Shown here piece after piece: positions 63,664 through 64,000 of a stretch of 64,000 nt of DNA. A program made the position numbers and the translations under genes. The notes beneath the pieces are model-generated. The model was given only the letters and a program-made list of their open reading frames with translations. It was not told the origin of the DNA and did not search any database. Source of the stretch: Aphelocoma coerulescens (taxonomy: Eukaryota; Chordata; Aves; Passeriformes; Corvidae). The stretch lies in the NCBI RefSeq assembly GCF_041296385.1, contig NC_091013.1, positions 32,497,001 to 32,561,000 of the forward strand. The letters are read 5' to 3'. How positions within the stretch are numbered: position 1 is the stretch's first letter; the number at the start of each line of letters is the position of its first letter.

Positions 63664-64000
63664 CTTACACTTGGGGTTAACAAAGGGTAAGCTGGAATTA
63701 AGAAATATCCTTTTCCTGTGCTTTGGAAATGCTGGAATGGGATGAGGAGGACATTTTATCATTGTGCAATATTCCCATAAGCTGAGCTTCACTCGTCCAA
63801 GGGCTCCTTGCAGGCAGCGGTGGATACTCCAAAAAGTGAATTGCTGGACTTTCTGCCACTGGCCTGCCAGCCTCTGCAGCCCACTGTTTTGTGGGGCTCT
63901 GGTTCACCCCTGGCCTCCAGGAGCCAAAGCACTGTTCAGGCTTCATCTTTCCTCCAGACAGCCCTCCAACTTGTTTACACAGTGGTTGGTGATTAGAGAA

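Larger units (their letters stand above)
62291..64000. other. Upstream flank of ATP10A, no gene recognised
   Basis: This is sequence 5' of the ATP10A promoter. The first 300 bases are still fairly GC-rich with overlapping open frames on both strands (for example minus 62254-62556 and plus 62339-62551), neither recognisable. From about 62700 it is AT-rich. A T homopolymer at 63509-63521 and a TTTG-type run at 63626-63663 are the only repeats seen. Confidence 0.65.

Noticed and set aside
63331..63792. 153-codon minus-strand open frame upstream of ATP10A
   Set aside because: Its length depends on reading through the T13 and TTTG simple repeats, giving false Lys-, Thr- and Asn-rich stretches. 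It has no recognisable domain.

Overview
This window is vertebrate nuclear DNA, most likely from a bird (a crocodilian or turtle is less likely). The evidence is one multi-exon gene with canonical splice sites and introns of tens of kilobases, a CpG-island promoter, and several CR1 LINE fragments with the usual 5'-truncated structure and octamer-like 3' tails. There are no operons, prokaryotic genes or CRISPR arrays.

The only protein-coding gene I can support is the 5' part of ATP10A, a class V P4-ATPase (phospholipid flippase), on the minus strand. Exon 1 (61321-61763) carries the start codon, a basic N-terminal tail and the first two membrane segments. Exon 2 (18100-18304) carries the start of the actuator domain with its DGET motif. 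Exon 3 (233-318) is a small 86-bp exon continuing the actuator domain. Splice phases agree at every junction (2, then 0, then 2), giving 244 complete codons plus two bases of the next. The remaining exons lie beyond the low-coordinate end of the window. Intron 1 is about 43.0 kb and intron 2 about 17.8 kb.

Region by region: 1-232 is the start of intron 3; 319-18099 is intron 2, with an LTR-like fragment (about 6632-6841) and a roughly 1.1-kb degenerate CR1 (about 7975-9045); 18305-61320 is intron 1, with four CR1 pieces (20.4, 29.5, 40.5 and 45.4 kb), two probable retroviral LTRs (21.4-22.6 kb, containing a 120-bp-period duplication, and 28.9-29.3 kb) and a MIR-like SINE relic (46.58-46.71 kb). 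About 61235-62290 is the CpG island covering exon 1, the 5' UTR and the promoter; 62291-64000 is upstream flank with simple repeats and no recognisable gene.

Most open reading frames elsewhere are short, lack similarity to anything I recognise and overlap each other on both strands, as expected by chance. I found no convincing new biological system. The most useful results are the exact exon structure of ATP10A, including the short third exon, and the several old mobile-element relics.
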